Below are positions 21,095 through 32,754 of a stretch of DNA of 64,000 nucleotides, one piece after another. Position 1 is the stretch's first letter, and each line of letters starts with the position of its first letter. Below the pieces are notes generated by a model. It was not told where the DNA came from, ran no database searches, and saw nothing but the letters and a program-made list of their open reading frames with translations. The translations under genes were made by a program, and so were the position numbers. Origin of the DNA: Trametopsis cervina (lineage: Eukaryota > Basidiomycota > Agaricomycetes > Polyporales > Irpicaceae); assembly GCA_022385755.1 (NCBI GenBank), contig MU278374.1, forward strand, positions 1-64,000, written 5' to 3'.

Positions 21095-22072
21095 ATGATA
21101 CAGACGATGACCAAGGTCCTCCTACTGCGAGCCCCGAGTGGTGACAGCGTCGACAAGTACGAAATTACGTTTGAGGAAGCAGGCTACGCCGCCGTCTCCG
21201 TCCCTGTCCTGGAAACCGTCCTCGTTAATCTAACAGACATGCAGAGGGTGGTCACGACAGGCCCTGCGGCGCAAAATATATCTGGTGTCGTGATAACCAG
21301 CGCGCGAAGCTGTGAGGCGTGGGGGGAAGTCGTGCGACGGTGTCTTTCCGGGTTCTCATCTATTGGTGTGTGCGGCTTGTTATATTCAGTGGTCTGTGCG
21401 CATATGCTCACCTCTTTATGAAGATTGGACTAAGACTCCCTTCTACGTGGTAGGACAAGCTACAGCCACTGCTCTAGCGCAAATCTGTGAAAACGTGGGC
21501 GACACCCTGCTTGTCCCTCGCGACATACGAGGGGGCACCGAGACGGGCACCAGTGAGAAGCTAGCGCACTTCATACTGGAAGACTTTCGTTCAAACGGCT
21601 TGCCCAAAACGTTACTATACCTCACGGGGGATAAGAACCGCGACGTCCTGCCCAGCATTTTGAAGAGCGGTAATGTGCAGCTCCACACCCTCCAAGTCTA
21701 CAAGACTCAAGGGGCATCCTCTTTCCCTACCAATCTGCGCAACATCATCCAGCACTCTCCTTCCGCCGGTATGTGACGTGTTCTCTTCACAGTGGCAATC
21801 ACAACTCAAATTAGTAACTGTTCATAGATGGCTGGTGGGTTGTGTATTTCGCCCCGTCTGCGGCAGACTTTGTGACACCCATACTGCGCGAGCACTTTGC
21901 TATACCAAACGCCTCCGACGAGTTGTCGTCCACAAGGATTGCGGCGATTGGTCCCACAACCGCTACCTTCCTCCGAGATGAGCTGCTTATTCGAGTGGAT
22001 GTAGTGTCTCCGAAGCCTAATGCTGAATCGCTGGTGTCATCTATTCAGACATTTGATGACGAACGTCATTAA
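21095..22072 (+). CDS. HEM4: Uroporphyrinogen-III synthase
   Basis: Three exons (21095-21365, 21424-21768, 21828-22072) give 286 residues. The enzyme closes and inverts ring D of hydroxymethylbilane, the fourth step of heme synthesis in the cytosol. Features: VLLLRAPSGDSVDKYEITFE at the start, VVITSARSCEAW (the HemD substrate-cleft loop), TPFYVVGQATATAL, LLYLTGDKNRDVLP, LHTLQVYKT with the conserved Tyr, WWVVYFAPSAADFV and RIAAIGPTTATFL. These follow the order of the HemD fold PF02602. An alternative start at the second ATG (21107) would remove four residues. The gene is about 200 bp from the divergent citrate carrier. Confidence 0.88.
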
Positions 22073-22925
22073 AGCGGCTGCGTGGATTCATTCTCATGTC
22101 AACCGGTTATTTGGCTATACACATCTTTAGGAACATGTATCGCGCTTCTGAGAGCTCATTCGATTTTATATGACAATATGACGGTCAACAGCGAAGGAGA
22201 ACCATTGCTGCACGGCCACATTCGTCGAGCTTGAGCTCCGGGACCATCGACCAATAGAATGGATGACACTGTGCTACGCCCAGAGCTTCAGGACACAATT
22301 GCAGCTCCTTCCCGAATCTGCATTGCATGGGCAGTGTTAAGAATCTTTGGAGGGCCTTCAGCGATGAGTGAGAAGTTGTGATGACCCCTTGGGTCTGTCT
22401 CATCCATGCGTCGGAGCGCTTTGGACGCGCAGCCCATGGTCTAAACATTGAAGGAAGTAGACGTACAGTTGAGGATAGCCCTCAAAAATCTTGCTTGGCC
22501 TGTGCACAAATGAGCTGCTTCATGAGAGCCTATTAACTGCGACAAAATCAGGTGGCGTTTCAAAGCGATTCAATGTTTCGGTGTAGAGGTTTAGCAGAAC
22601 CTTCAAAGGGGTTGAGCGTACCGGATCGATAGTGAATGCTGATCTGAGTGGATAGCCGCGGCCTGCCGGTGAGAAATACGGCCTTAAGACGAAGTTCTTG
22701 TAGGCACGCCACAGTGAAAGAATACTCACATCGCCACCGGAAAGCGCGTTAGAGCTGAGAAGTACGATGCTTGCATGGGACAGTCATGCATTGGCCATTT
22801 GTTCGCTATACGCTGTGGAAGGCTGTTACCATGACAGAACACTTGGGTAGCACGTTGAACCGATTTAAAAACACACAGAGCCAGTTGAAGCTCGCCATCA
22901 AATAGATACTGCATGTATGCATATA
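22073..22925. other. Interval between HEM4 and the phosphatase, no assigned gene
   Basis: A minus-strand open frame at 22523-22790 (SSNALSGGDVSILSLWRAY onward, then FTIDPVRSTPLKVLLNLYTE) looks protein-like but has no start codon and no family I recognise; 22185-22448 could be a further exon. They may be a gene relic. Both flanking genes converge here. Confidence 0.35.
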
Positions 22926-24182
22926 TTATACAAAATATGGCATTGTGCCCTGTAAATTTCAACACATGCAGTTAGCATCCTCTATGTACAGTTATCTGCA
23001 GCCTCGTACCATTTTTCTAGTCCTCAGCATGCCCTTATCTCGCTCGTTCTCCTCTGCAGCTGCATACACCGTGAAGTCCTTCGTGCCATCCTCACGAATC
23101 GTCAATATAGATGCCATATTCCCACACCGGTAGCAGTAGTTCGGCGCTGACCAGACAGTGACGAGCTGCTCGTCGAACATGTACTTGTACCCCTCCTGCA
23201 CCAGCTGGTGCGCGCGGGCAATCAGTCGGAGTGAGTTCACATGGTTGAACTCGTTGGTAACGCTCCCGCCGAATAGCCAGCCGGCCCCTCGCGGACTTAC
23301 AGCCCAGTTCGAGATGTCGTCGGGGTCAGACCACATCAGGTCTGTACAGCGGGTATGAGTAGCCGAAGAGTTTGAAGAGGGCAAGGGAACACACCACAGA
23401 ACGCGCCCTCGTGTGGAATTTCTTGGGCTCGTGATAGCACACGAATTTGGTCAAGTGTTCGAATGTCGGGTGACAAGCCACCATGCACACACAACGTCTC
23501 GCCGTCGATGATCTGCAGGTCTATTCAGTCGTGAGATTGCACGACCAACCTCTACTGAACGTACCGCGGCGAGGTTCATGTAATCGAACACACCACAGCA
23601 AGCCTTCCACACCTGTGCACTGCCGTACTTCTGTTGACATTCGTCTATGATAGAGTTTAGCCGGGTCTGAGAAAGCAGCGACCCACATACCATAGAAGCC
23701 ATAGACCTGTGTGATTTGTCGGCTCTCGTGGTTCCCTCGGAGTAATGTCACCTTGTCAGGGTATCTAAGCGAGCATCGTGGGGTAAGGCTCGTGAAAACT
23801 CAGTCTTGGATCATGGGTACGCACCTGGCTTTAAGAGCTAATAGCAATGAAACTGTCTCTAGGCTGTAGTGCCCACGGTCGACAAAGTCCCCCTGAAAGA
23901 CGTTGAGCGGTCGGGTGAGAGGTACCTCGAGGAGCACCTACGTGCCATGAATATATAGCTTGTCTCTGGTATACTCCCTCCCTTCCGCAGTAGCTCGAGC
24001 AAATCCCAGAACTGGCCGTGTATGTCCCCGCATATCGTGACCGGGCTAGATACCGGTTGTATGTTGGATTCTTCCATCAGTATAGTCCGTACCCGTTCGC
24101 AAAGGGCTTTCATGTCCGTCTCCGAGAGGTGCTCGCATTGCATCAGCTGCTCTATCCATCTATCCGGATTTGATACAGTCAT
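22926..24182 (-). CDS. SIT4: PP6/Sit4-type serine/threonine phosphatase catalytic subunit
   Basis: PPP-family phosphatase with all metal and catalytic motifs: [83 protein letters not shown] and [19 protein letters not shown]. The N-terminus ([20 protein letters not shown]) and [20 protein letters not shown] fit the PP6/Sit4/Ppe1 branch better than PP2A, PP4 or Ppg1; the subgroup call is by memory of family sequences. A final 24-bp exon (22926-22949, GTMPYFV then TAA) after a 60-bp intron with a GCTAAC branch site restores the conserved C-terminal YF(L/V) tail; reading through that intron would wrongly end in MVRGCR. The intron after YIFM has a GC donor (GCACGT). Start at 24182. Sit4-type enzymes act in cell-cycle and TOR signalling. 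Confidence 0.85.
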
Positions 24183-24881
24183 GGTATAAGAGATATTATA
24201 AGAATATTAGCAGGTGGTTTGGTTGTGAATCTGTGGATTGGTAGGCGGTAGTGGGCTTCGGACGTTGGGAGAGGTAGACAAGATCGTAAGCGGCGCAGAT
24301 TCAGAGAAGGACGAGTTCCCACGCTCAGAGCTGCACTTCCGCTGAGCCTCTCTACACCGTCGTCCTGTTGCATCCGCCATCGTTTTCGACTTTCTTTCTT
24401 TCTTGTTGAGTTTGCGCTTGTAACAACGCACTGGACGGGTTTTGAACAGGTACAAACAGTTAATTCAGCCAGCACAGGTTGGCACCCCTTGCCGTGCTCA
24501 TTCTGTGGCGACAAAAGAAACGGGCATCGGACTCGTCCACGCAGCCAATGAAGTCATGCATATATCGAACACGGGGCACTTCTGAACTGTTTATGCGGTG
24601 CTTAGATAGCAAACGGAACGATGCCGTCCGACGCGTGTATCATTCCCACCGCAAGCAAGCCGTTGACTCGAAGCTGACGCAAGGATCACAGTAGAGGAGC
24701 CTAAATTCTGCAGTGAAACCAGGTGATCGTGCCGAGTGTTGACGTTGTCATCGGCGTCACAAGTGCAGTAAGATCGCCAGTGGGGACAAGATATAAGAAC
24801 CGGTGGCAATGGGATCGATGTGAAGTAGGCCTCTTTCCGCACCTCCCATTAACAACTGACATTCACTGATCATGTCTACCA
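24183..24881. other. Divergent intergenic region, phosphatase and aldo-keto reductase
   Basis: Upstream of both neighbours. Contains a CTTTCTTTCTTTC pyrimidine tract near 24391-24404, possibly promoter-related. No gene seen. Confidence 0.45.
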
Positions 24882-26554
24882 CAACGAAGAAGATGCAATA
24901 TGGTCAGTTGTTCATGATAGTTTTACACCAGTCGTTGTTAATAGTATGATTATTCTGGATCAGTGCGCCTGGGCAATTCGGGCTTGAAAGTGTCCAAGAT
25001 CATTTTGGGGACGATGCAGTACGGACACAAGACATGGGCAGAGTGGGTGCTTGACGAAGAGGAGGCAACGAAGCACATCAAATATGCGTGAGTTCGAGGC
25101 ACCTTAGGCAATCAGTACCACTGCAGCTGACCGGATCGGCTTGACGCAGTTACGACCAAGGTATCCAGACTTTCGACACTGCCGATGTGCGTTGCAGATA
25201 TCTTTTATCCGACTATCAGAGCTGACATTCCTCCGGTGGTAGGTATATTCGAATGGACTATCGGAGATCATCCTTGGGAATGCTATCAAGAAGTTGGACC
25301 TTCCCCGAGAGGAGCTTGTCATTATGACCAAGGTAGGTTCCCTAAATATCGATTGTCCACGTTAGCCATAGATGACCGAACCTCGATCAGACGTACTCTA
25401 TCCGCGCGAAGGAAATTACGGCCGGCAATCTTGTAGCGTCAGGCAAAAATCCTGACCAGATCGGCATGGTCAACCAGTGGGGTCTCAGTCGCAAGGTGCG
25501 TGTCAGCAGGCAAGCGGTTGTACATGTGTGCTGATGCCATGCATTCATTAGCACATTTTCGATTCAGTTCAAGGAAGTCTGAAACGCTTGCAACTTGACT
25601 ACATCGACGTCCTACAATGTGCGCCTTGCTTTCAAAGGTCAACATCTAATCCCATTGCTCACCTTAAAGGTGTACTCCAGGTCATCGCTTTGATCATAAC
25701 ACTCCCATAGAGGAGACTATGCAGGCTCTTCACGACGTTGTTAAAGCAGGCTGGGTTCGCTACATCGGCATGAGCTCCTGCTACGCTTACCAATGTGTGT
25801 CTATTCATACATGTGTCCTCTACTTAATACTGATTTTCATCCCACCCAGTCCATGCCATGCAAAGTATGTAGCCCTACAGCTTAACAAAACACTGATCCT
25901 CATGATTAACGTTTGGTCAGACTACGCGATCACCCACAACCTTACTCCGTTCATCTCAATGCAGAACCACTACAACCTCATCTACCGTGAAGAAGAACGG
26001 GAGATGTTCCCTACATTGAAGGTATTTCTCAAGCAGAATGCGCACACAATCGAACACGACTCATCTTGATTGTTGCTTTAGCTGCTCGGCGTGGGGAGTA
26101 TCCCATGGTCACCACTTGCTAGAGGAATGCTCACCAGGCCGCTCTCCAAACAATCTCTGAGAGGCGACACAGACTGGTTCGCATCTCTGGTTTCACCGCT
26201 TGGTCCCAAACTGATTGCGTCAACTGCTGTGTAGGTTCATCGGTAAATATAGCCAGGGTGCGACGCAAGACATAGTCAACCGTGTCGAAGAGCTCGCTGG
26301 AAAGAAAGGTGTCAGTATGGCTCAGATCGCCACCGCTTGGGTCCTGTCGAAAGAGGGTGTCAGCGCTCCTATCGTTGGAACTACCAACCTCGACAACCTG
26401 AAGGATATTATCGGTAAGTGGACGATCAAGGATTCTTCTTCGCTGGGGTGCTGACGGTGGATGCCCAGATGCCATTGATTTGAAATTGACGGCGGAAGAG
26501 ATTAAGTACTTGGAGGAACCATATCAGCCTGTGCAGATTGTTGGGCATGCTTGA
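24882..26554 (+). CDS. Aldo-keto reductase (aryl-alcohol dehydrogenase-like)
   Basis: Multi-exon gene of about 345 residues with an NADPH-dependent (beta/alpha)8 barrel. It starts [37 protein letters not shown], then [16 protein letters not shown] with the catalytic Asp and Tyr, LVIMTKTYS with the catalytic Lys, [20 protein letters not shown] with the catalytic His, and the C-terminal cofactor segment [16 protein letters not shown]. The whole is typical of fungal AKR12/AAD-like reductases (versiconal or yakc-type) acting on aldehydes and ketones. Introns of about 50-60 bp break it into at least eight exons; one near 25797-25920 holds a microexon-like stretch. The physiological substrate is unknown; aryl-aldehyde reduction would fit a wood-decay lifestyle, which is inference. 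Confidence 0.85.
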
Positions 26555-27013
26555 ACACTCGAGAGAGGGAACGCAATGGCTAGATCACTGTATTATCATC
26601 GTGGGTATACTTCCATCTAGCGAGCTTGTACTTACCAAGATGGTATGGTGTGCATATTATCGGGCCGTTCTTTGGTAAGATCAAATACTGGCATTGGAGT
26701 GAGCGACGCATGAAGAAATCGACATACCCTTTTGAATGCAAAATGCATCCTGCCCGCTCACGTGATAGTGCCACCTATCCGGTCACGGTCATAGCATACG
26801 TCGGTCTTCCACTACCATGATCCCACACTCGACGATAGCCCATTCCATATACATGTCATGGTGAGCCGCCAGCGATCCTTCTGAGACTTATAGAAGGGCC
26901 GCGGAACATAATTGAAGCGGTAACGTACTGGGCGAACATACGATCACGTGCTCTGTGATGGAAAACCATATGATTGTCGACGCTGTAAAACATCTTCCTG
27001 AGATTCCGCCACT
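26555..27013. other. Intergenic, aldo-keto reductase to APC permease
   Basis: No gene recognised. The last 150 bp serve as promoter for the permease; CACGTG occurs at 26945-26950 (ATCACGTGCTC). Confidence 0.4.
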
Positions 27014-29878
27014 ATGTCGGCTGATAAACCGCCCACCTCATTACGAGGCGAACAAACAGAGCTTACTGATGTAGAAGAGTGGATAGCTGTTGAGCCCTCT
27101 GTTGTGCGCAACTCCACCATACTATCCGGGACAGGAGGTAAGTGCCACTGTGTTAATGTCGTCCATTGTTCTCGTGTCGGTGAATATCAGCTGATTGTAG
27201 GTTATGCAGAAGACCCTGGGACATCCTACCGACGGCCTCCATCGTTTGATTCTGCCCAATTTGACGTAGTCCTGCGACGCCAGAGACAGCGACCACTAGA
27301 TGGCGGTGGCATAAAGTCCACCGCCATTCCTTCACGCTTCTCCCACCTACCGAATACCTTGTCGTTCTCTGGATGGGGGACTCTTACTCGCCTTGAGCTC
27401 CAGCAACCAGAGCTTGTGAAAGGCGAAGAAGACATCAAAGAAAGGCGCAATAGCAGGACACTCGGGCAGTTTACTGCAAGCGCTGTTGCTGGCAACTCAA
27501 TACTGGGTGGGGTGTTTTATACGCTGCCAGCCGTAGTTGCAGTGTCGGGTGTATTGTTTGTCTCATTTCTTGTCACATTCGTGCTTGGTGCTGATTTTTG
27601 GTAGCTCTCCTGTATCTCTACTAGTCGCTACCCTCCTGGTCTCCTTCTGGAGACCGGTTATGAACGAGCTGGCGTCCGCATTACCTGTAAGTGGTGCACC
27701 TTACACATATCTGTCAGTGGTGTATATCCTTTGTTTGTAACCAGCTAAATTTCCGCGGCTATAGACTCCATGTATCATCCAAGTCTTTCGCTCTGATCGG
27801 CGCTGCGCTCCTCTTGTTAGACTACGCGGCCACAGCGGTTGTATCAGCGGCAACCGCAGTCTCATATCTTGAGGGCGAAGTCACCTTACCATTTTCAGTG
27901 ATAGTAGGGTCGCTGTTAGTTTTTGTCATCTTCACGTTTATCAGCCTAAGTGGTTTGCGAGAGAGTGCTCGTATTGCACTCGGGGTATTGAGCCTCCATG
28001 TACGTGTACCGTTTTCGGGGTTATTGCTCTGATGTGACGCTATCTTCTTAGCTAGCTACTATGGCCGCATTGCTCGTCGCTTCTATAATCGCCTGGAGCC
28101 GCAACGGGAATGCGCAGATCAAGCAGAATTGGCATGATGGTCGACAAGACATTTCCGCCAGCGTTCTTGCTCGCCAGATTTTCGACGGCATTTGCATTGG
28201 CATACTGGGCGTAACAGGGTTCGAATGTACGATTTGATGGCTCGTGTGGCACACCCGCTATGACCAATATGTGATGATACTGTTTCTAGGTATTCCGTCT
28301 TACGCCTCCAGCATCAAACCCGGCTGCTTCCCGAGCGTGCTGCGCAATCTACACTATCCTGCAATCATTCTGAATGTAGCATCCATGCTTCTTGTCCTAG
28401 CTCTCGTCCCCTTAAATACAATATTGAGCGGTGCCAATGTCCTCAGTGTCCTTGCCGAAGTGGTGAGTGATCCTTAGCAATATCAAATTCCGTGCTTCTT
28501 GAACCCTTTCCGTCCCCGTGATATGACAGGCGGCCGGGAGATGGCTTCGAATCTTTACTGTGGTGGATGCTGTCATCGTGCTGTGCGGTGGGGTGCTCAC
28601 AGGTAAGTCGGAGTTCTCACATAGAAATGGCCCTTGTTATAGTACACAGCTGACCAACATATCAGGAATCCTCGGCGCATGCGAGCTGTTTGAGCAACTG
28701 TCTCGAGACCACTTGCTTCCGGCGTTGTTCACTCGCCGGCTTCCAATCACTCGAGCGCCGGCTTACTCGATATGTGCGTTTTCCGGCTTTAGTTTCGTGA
28801 TTTACGCCACGTCGGGAGCCAACCTTGATATCGTATCCAAAATGTGAGTGCTCAATAAAAAATATTCTGTCCGATTTGAGGTAGAACTGGTTCTGCCAGG
28901 TTCTCGCTTGTTTGGTTGACTGTGATGGCACTGTTTCCTCTCGCGAACCTCCTTCTGAAATTCAATCGGGGTCGTCTAGCTGCCGTGTCTCGCGCTCCGC
29001 TGGCGGAAGTGCTATTGACGCTAGCTATTGTTGGCGTTATCATTGGTGGTAACATTGCGATAGATCCAAGCATTGTGGGGTCAGTTTCTTCCCTCACACA
29101 TAACTTTTTTGAGCGAAATACTCATCGTTTGATTAGCTACGCAGCCGCGTACTTTATAGTAATAGCGTCCGTCTTTTATGGGACGCTTAAGGCCTCACGT
29201 CTTGTACATGTGCTACTGTGGCTTTACGACCGATCGACCTGGCTTCAAAAGATTGTCTGGACAAGGAGATGGGGCGCAAGCCTGACCACTGCTATGAGGC
29301 ACCTAAGGCGGCAGCCTGTCTGCATTCTCATTAAATCCGATGAAGTAAGCGGCACACTGTGATCCGCAACAATAAAGCTGACCGTATGTGCTTTCTCACG
29401 GCAGATTAACACGCTTTTACACAGCCTACTCTATGTTGTCCGGAACGAAGAAACCTCTTGTGCTAATCTGGTTCATTTCTATGACGAGGAGTTCGGCATT
29501 CCGACAGAGATGGAAGCAAACTGGAAGAGTGGGTGTCTGTTTTGAACTTTATCTATGTCCACATGTCACCAGTGATCTTCCTTTACCCATCTCACGCCCG
29601 ATCTGATTATGTTTCTCCATACAGTCCTTGATGAAGCCTTCCCCGAGATTACTGTCGACCTCGTGAGTGAAGATTCTGCTTGACATACGGAATGGTGATT
29701 TATGTTTCCGGCTCGGCCACCCTTGTAGATTCTTGTTCGTGGGCGATTTACCCCGTCGAACGTCGCTGCACTGGCACACAGACTTAAAGTTCCGACTACG
29801 CTTATGTTTATGTCGTGTCCGGGTCCACATTTTGCGTTTTCAGTCGCAGATTTCCGCACGCGCATCATCAGCCTCTAA
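27014..29878 (+). CDS. APC-family amino acid permease
   Basis: Large multi-exon gene beginning MSADKPPTSLRGEQTELTDV and ending DFRTRIISL. The long N-terminal cytosolic region (about 110 residues) leads to the first helix AVAGNSILGGVFYTLPAVVAVSG. Further family marks: VATLLVSFWRPVMNELASAL, APYTYLSVV, LIGAALLLLDYAATAVVSAA, a GIPSYASSIKPG loop typical of amino-acid permease-like proteins, ANVLSVLAEVAAGRWLR, GILGACELFEQLSRDHLLPAL and a final long cytosolic tail after the last helices near 29130-29200. This matches the basidiomycete APC transporters with a C-terminal universal-stress-like extension (NVAALAHRLKVPTTLMFMS). Substrate is not deducible. At least ten introns. Confidence 0.75.
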
Positions 29879-30675
29879 GAGGCGTTCAAACATCTCACGA
29901 ACACATGCTATGTACAAGCGCGACTTGTTACCACCACACTTTTCACTATGTCCCTACTTGTAATTGTATCAGTATTTCTCGCAATGTGTGGCGTTGATAC
30001 CCCATGACTACAACTCCGCATTTCCGCCTACGCTTGACGGGAGTTAGTGTCCTACAGTTTCCTTACGGCTGTAAATCCGGTATTTGGATTCGCTGCGTTC
30101 CAACATCGAAGTTCTCGCGATCGTACAAAAAAATTCACACCGTCACAGGAAGATCGAGTGGCAACCACCGAAGGTGGAAATCAGCATGCAAATTGGTACG
30201 ACGGGAAGACGGACGTCCGCCGCGGAGACCAAGCAGTGCGCCATGGTGAGGCATCCCGAGTCGGATCAGGGAGACTCTCGATAAGACCTCGATACAGTAT
30301 GTGAGATACTGTAGGCTGGTCATTAGCAGAGCCATGAAAGCGTCAATTCGGAGAACCTGTGAAACCGTGCCGAGATGGTGTCATTCGTGACCGCATATAG
30401 AACTTGGGTTCAGTGATTTGAAATGACCACTTCGATGGGCGATCGACAGGAAAAGCTCGAAGGAGTCACCGGGCCTCGAGCGTGTTGTATTGTATTGACA
30501 CCAACTTGCGGCGGAATGTTTTCTAGATAGCAATCATGCACACACCATGAGATGTAAGCAATAATATACATACTCAACTTGTAAGCATTTGAACTATCGT
30601 GGTCACGTGCCGCAGAATCCTCAAAGCGGCATTGAATTCTGGAAACGAGCGTGTGCCCACCTTACTCCCTCCACC
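29879..30675. other. Intergenic, permease to MFS transporter
   Basis: No recognisable gene. Short frames with Lys/Arg-rich content have no domain support. Confidence 0.4.
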
Positions 30676-32754
30676 ATGTCCTCTGAGAAAGATACGAAAC
30701 TTTCCCCCGTAGACTCTGGCAATGCCGAAGAAAAGGTGTATCCCGCCTTGCTTCTAAATGCGGAACGAGACATCTATGATGATGGTACCGTCGACCCGAT
30801 ATATCAGGCAAAAGCGCGACTTCTCAATGCTGCGCTGAAAGAGATCGGCATGGGCAGGTATCAGGTGCGTTTACATCATTGCAAGGAGGGGATCAATCAC
30901 TGTAATGGCTATTGCATTGTAGTGGTATCTGTTCATCGTTGCCGGGTTCGGATGGTTTGCGTAAGTTGTTTGTAGTTGGTGAAGGAGCGTTCGTTGACAT
31001 GCTATCTGTTATCTTTAGTGACAGCGTATGGCCCGTGAGTGATGATAAAAGCCCTCTAGTACGACTTTGGGATGACACTTGCGTGCAGCTCATTGGGGGT
31101 CTAATCTTGAGCCCGGTCATCAGCGAGTTCGACTTCCAGGGGCCATTTCTTTCTCTTGCCATGAATGTCGGGCTATTTGTTGGAGCCGCATTCTGGAGTT
31201 TGGGGTGTGACATATGGGGCCGCCGCTGGTCTTTCAATGTCACACTCCTCATTGCCGGAATATTCGGACTTGCGGCGGGAGGTTCATCCAATTTCCTGAC
31301 ATTAGCCTCTTTGCTCGCGGTGCTCGGCGTGGGTGTCGGTGGCAACCTGCCCGTAGACTCTGCCGTGTTTCTAGACTTCGTTCCGGGAACACACCAGTAC
31401 CTATTGACCGTCCTTGCCATCTGGTGGTCACTTGGTCAACTGTTTGTGAACCTCGTATGTTGCCTTTTTCCCGCCTCAATGCTACGATCTCATGCCAAAG
31501 TAGATCGCGTGGCCACTGATTGCCAACTTCTCGTGCCCTCAATCATCGACGTCCAGCACTTGCACCCGCTCACAGAATATGGGGTGGAGATACCTGCTCT
31601 TTACTCTCGGCGCGGTCACACTACTGTTGTGGGCCTTCCGTTTCTTTGTTTTCAAGCTCGAGGAATCGCCGCGGTATTTAGTCGGCCGAGGGCGCGATGC
31701 TGAGGCCGTGGCTGTGTTACAAAGAATTGCCGCGTACAATGGCAGCGTGTGTAGTCTGACTGTTGAAGATCTCACCCGAGCCGGGGACGCAGTGAGCACA
31801 AAGGAACAACGCAAGGCCGCTGTGTTGAGTGCGGGCTCAGACTACACCGTCGGCCATGTGAAAGCGCTGTTCAAGACTAAGAAATTGGCATGGTCCACCG
31901 GTTTACTCATCGCCATATGGGGTGCGCGATCCCATCAAATATTTTTACTTCTCAAACTTACGTGCATCCAGGGATCATTGGTCTCGCGTCGACGTTGTAC
32001 AACAACTTTTTGCCTTACCTCCTTGCCAGTCGTGGAGCCAAATTTGGCGACACCGGATACTATATTGCCTACCGTAATGTACGTTTATTTATTTAGCACC
32101 GCCCGCCGCCCCGCGTCCCTGATCGTCGCTCTTCCCACAGCAAGTCATCCAGAGCGTGCTCGGAATTCCAGGCGCATTTCTCGCGGGATGGGCAGTTGAA
32201 CAACCCTACATTGGGCGGAGGGGTACGCTCGCGATTTCCGCCGGCAAGTGATCTCTTTCCGTCTCTCGTGGTGACATTATTCAACGACCTCGCGCGAAAT
32301 AAAGGGCTCACTGGTGTTTTTCTCTACGCGAGTACCACAGCCCGGAATTCAGACGCGCTCCTGGGCTGGAACTGCGGGTATGCATTCCACAGCAACGTGC
32401 GTCGGATCCGTTCTCTCATGACAGCGCGTCGGTGTTCTCACTAACGGCAATGCCTAATTGTTCAGATTATGTACGGTGTCTTGTATGCCATTTCCCCCGA
32501 GCTATTCCCAGCTAAGGATCGCGGAACCGGGAATGGGCTGACAGCGACTGCCACGCGGGTGTTTGGCATTCTTGTGAGTCATCCGCTGGTGTACGCGAGC
32601 CTCGTTGACTGAAATGCGATAGGCCCCCGTCATTGCGCTTTACGCGAATTTGGCCACTGCCGTACCGGTTTATGTTTCAGGAGCATTGATCTTCGGAGCA
32701 GCGCTGCTTGCGTTGTTGCTGCCCTATGAGCCTAGGGGTAAGGCGTCGCTCTAG
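30676..32754 (+). CDS. MFS transporter
   Basis: Multi-exon major facilitator protein. It starts MSSEKDTKLSPVDSGNAEEK, first exon ending IGMGRYQ, which continues as WYLFIVAGFGWFA (helix 1). The MFS signature between helices 2 and 3 is visible as GCDIWGRRWSFNVTLLIAGI, then GVGVGGNLPVDSAVFLDFVP (helix 4, as in SV2/sugar-type MFS), GWRYLLFTLGAVTLLLW, a hydrophilic central loop with LEESPRYLVGRGRDAEAV, and in the second half GIPGAFLAGWAVEQPYIGRR and YAISPELFPAKDRGTGNGLT. This arrangement (ESPRYL and PELFPAKDRG) is that of the fungal SV2-like / synaptic vesicle-related MFS group. Substrate unknown. Ends EPRGKASL with TAG. It shares orientation with the APC permease upstream. Confidence 0.8.

Noticed and set aside
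22992..23384. Phosphatase ending in MVRGCR, lacking the conserved YF(L/V) tail
   Set aside because: A GT-AG intron (22950-23009) with branch site and a short exon restoring PYFV explain it better.
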